From Cycas panzhihuaensis (taxonomy: Eukaryota; Cycadophyta): 64,000 nt of DNA. The notes under the pieces are model-generated. The model was not told the origin of the DNA. It saw nothing but the letters and a program-made list of their open reading frames with translations, and searched no databases. Below, in pieces: positions 61,640-64,000 of the stretch. Numbering within the stretch: position 1 is the stretch's first letter; each line of letters begins with the position of its first letter. The stretch covers positions 47,623,741-47,687,740 of the forward strand of contig CM041465.1 of NCBI GenBank assembly GCA_023213395.1, given 5' to 3'. A program made the position numbers and the translations under genes.

Positions 61640-61651
61640 ATCTCCACCTTG
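61640..61651 (-). promoter_or_regulatory. copia-D polypurine tract
   Basis: On the minus strand AAGGTGGAGAT directly before the LTR start TGTTAGG. Confidence 0.85.
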
Positions 61652-62229
61652 ACAATAATTTCTCTTGTACCTTTCTTGGGCCCTTCATCACCTTTTCTGC
61701 AAGCTAAGAGAAGTCAAACACCATTTGAACTTCTCTAATAGTACTAGTTTTGTGAACATATCAGCACAATTCTATTTTGTATTAACCTTCTCAAGTGCCA
61801 CTCCACTTGCTTCCACAACCTATATAACAAAATGGTACTTAAGAGCAATATTCTTTATCCTACTATGATAAGATGGATTCTTGGCTAGGTAAATGGTACT
61901 TTGACTGTCACAAATACCTTTACCTCTTTTTGTTTCCTTCCAAGCTCAACCAATAGACCCTGTAACCATATTACTTCTTTACAAGCATGTGTTGCAGCAA
62001 TATATTCAGCTTATGTTGTCGATAATGCAATTATGCTCTATAATTTTGACATCTAACTAACTAGACCATTTGCAAGAGTGAATACATAACCTAAAGTAGA
62101 CCTTCTCTTATCTAAATCTCCTACAAAGTCTAAATCAATATATCCATAAACCTGATTACCTGTACCTCCAAAGGTGATGTAATAGTCACTTGTGCCTCTC
62201 AAATACTGAAACACCCATTTCATTGTTGC
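61652..62229 (-). pseudogene. copia-D RNase H
   Basis: Minus strand, continuing the RT end (SRFMANLGKEH). It passes through the region at 62095-62225 corresponding to W-x-L-R-G-T and G-Y-x-D-A-D blocks, and closes near 61700 before the polypurine tract. Identification rests on position and on typical copia RNase H blocks, with several stops. This region is entirely missing from copia-C. Confidence 0.75.
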
Positions 62230-63200
62230 CTAATGTTCCTTTCCTAGATTTGCCATAAACCTGCTAACTACACTAGTAACATGTGAAATGTCAGGTCTTG
62301 TATATACCATGACATACATCAAACTTCCTACTACACTGACATAAGGCACACGAGATATATAATCCTTTCCTTCTCTATTACTATGACTCATACTCGAAGA
62401 AAGCTTAAAATGGGAAGCCAATGGGATACTCATTGGTTTCACATTTGCCATACCAAACCTAGTTAGCACCTTCTCTATATATTTCTGTTGTGATAACCAT
62501 AGCTTACCATTTTTCCTATCCCTGTATATCTCTATACCTAAGATTTATTTTGCAGCTCCTAGATCCTTTATATCAAAAGTCCTAGCTAATTGAGCCTTCA
62601 ATTTATTGATTTCTTCCATGCTCTTACTTGCAACTAGCATATCATCAACATAGAATACCAAGGTAATGAATAATCCATTGTCCACAAATTTAAAGTAAAC
62701 ACAATGATTATACTCACTTCTTTTGAAATTTTGGCTCTCCATGAAGGCATCAAACTTCTTGTACCATTGCCTGGGTGATTGCTTTAGGCCATATAATGAT
62801 TTCCAGAGCCTACAAAAAAGTCTTTTTCTGCCATCCTGTACAAACCCTTATGGCTAATCCATATAGATCTCCTCATCTAAATCTCCATGTAGAAAAGTTA
62901 TTTTTACATCTAACTAGTCCAACTCTAAATCAAGAGAGCTACCAATGCTAACAGCACTCAAATTGAAACTAGTTTGACAACTAGTGAAAAGATCCCATGA
63001 AAGTCAATACCTACTTTTTATGCAAAGCCTTTAGCCACTAGTCTTGCCCTGTATTTGTCAACCATTCCATCAACATCTATTTTCCTTTTTAAAACCCACC
63101 TCCAACTAATAGTCTTCCTACCATGTGGAAGTTTTACTAAGTCCCATGAATTATTTTTCTTCAAAGCATCTATCTCTTCCTACATAGCCCTCTTCTACTT
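62230..63200 (-). pseudogene. copia-D reverse transcriptase
   Basis: Minus strand. 62545-62742 has SEYNHCVYFKFVDNGLFI and the catalytic box FYVDDMLVASKS, intact. 62230-62469 has KPMSIPLASHFKL, GSLMYVMVYTRPDISHVTSV. The N-terminal RT blocks reach about 63170 (RWRWVLK-type block near 63095). The protein matches copia-C closely. Confidence 0.87.
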
Positions 63201-63452
63201 CTCACCATGGGTATTATCTACTGCTTCTTAATAACATGTAGGCTCACCATCATTAGAAACCAAAGTAATAGAAATAGAAGGGCTATACCTATCAGGTGGA
63301 TGACTAACTTATGTAGATCTTCTAACTGTTGGCAGAGGAGTGTCCACATACTCTTATAAATCTGTTATGGATTCATCTTTAAAAAGATCTTCCTACTCTT
63401 CTTATTCCAAAGATGGTTGGGTTTCAAACTTGCCCTGTTCATGTTCAACTTT

Positions 63453-64000
63453 TTACTCTTGTTTCACTTCAACTTCTATAATGTCTGATTTTAGAATGGG
63501 AGATTCCTCAAATATAACATGTCTATTAATGGTGATTTTATGAGCAGTAGGATCCCACAACCTGTATCCCTTCACACCATCTTTATCACCATAATCAACA
63601 AAGATACATCTTTTAGATTTTAGGTCTAACTTTGAACATTTACTTTTATTAGTCAAGGCATAAGCATCATAACCAAAAACTTTTAAATTTGAATAGTCAC
63701 ATGGATGTCCAGTCCATACCTCTTCAAGAATCTTGTAATCTATTGCAAGTGATGGTGACATATTTACCAGATAGTAAGTTGTTTGAATAGCTTCTGCCCA
63801 TAATCCCTGATCCACTCCTACATTACTTAGCATACTTCTTGCTCTTTCTAAGAGTATCCTATTCATGCGCTCAGATATGCCATTTTGTTGTGGAGTATAG
63901 TTAGTGGTTTTGTGCCTTTCGATCCCAACTTCTCTATAATAGTTCTCAAATTCTAAGGAGTTGAACTCACCTCCATCGTTAGTTCTTAAATATTTTATTG
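63453..64000 (-). pseudogene. copia-D integrase (partial at window edge)
   Basis: Open over 137 codons at 63453-63866: MNRILLERARSMLSNVGVDQ, ATYYLVNMSPSLAIDYK-type block, NLKVFGYDAYALTNKSK and RCIFVDYGDKDGVKGYRLW, then INRHVIFEESPILKS. The part from 63867 to the edge holds QQNG and the DNGG block. Cut by the window. Confidence 0.87.

Larger units (their letters stand above)
60986..64000 (-). mobile_element. copia-D, Ty1/copia retrotransposon running off the right edge
   Basis: Same family as copia-C. The 3' LTR is at 60986-61639, a polypurine tract follows, then RNase H, RT and integrase read on the minus strand to the window end. Gag, protease and the 5' LTR lie beyond 64000. It supplies the RNase H end and 3' LTR that copia-C lacks. 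Confidence 0.9.

Overview
The window looks like nuclear DNA of a seed plant with a large, repeat-rich genome. It is AT-rich, has long-dead LTR retrotransposons stacked inside one another, copia primer-binding sites matching initiator tRNA-Met, and Ty3/gypsy elements with a Tat-like layout (long 3' internal region, second RNase H, antisense ORF). I find no host gene, tRNA, rRNA or CRISPR. The species cannot be told from the sequence.

Layout. Almost everything fits one nested cluster. The oldest layer is Ty3-A (+ strand), entering near the left edge and running in pieces: ~312-7690 (gag, protease, RT, RNase H, integrase), 29570-30382, 37836-43029 (3' internal region) and its 3' LTR, 43030-43191 plus 55237-60985. 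Inside it sit: Ty3-B (7691-29569), a younger relative inserted in the last codons of A's integrase; copia-G (30383-37835, - strand) in the 3' internal region; copia-E (43192-55236, + strand) in the 3' LTR, itself split by copia-F (49192-54276, - strand); and copia-D (60986 to the right edge, - strand) near the end of the 3' LTR. Ty3-B carries copia-C (19465-23586, - strand, missing its 3' LTR) and a solo LTR (9713-10158) in its 5' LTR. An LTR fragment of another element lies at 1-311. A compound microsatellite of about 1.35 kb (57055-58407) lies in the A 3' LTR.

How the genes work together. Each element once encoded gag (particle), protease, reverse transcriptase, RNase H and integrase. All are broken by stops and frameshifts. 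Ty3-B is the most informative. Its pol runs in one frame from 14071 to a TGA at 18306, broken mainly by nonsense changes. Between pol and the 3' LTR it has (i) an antisense frame of about 400 codons resembling the plant mobile domain and (ii) a sense-strand second RNase H just before the polypurine tract. Traces of both survive at matching places in the older Ty3-A.

Boundaries come from comparing LTR pairs and homologous copies by eye, without alignment software. Edges may be off by several bases, and A's LTR limits by more.
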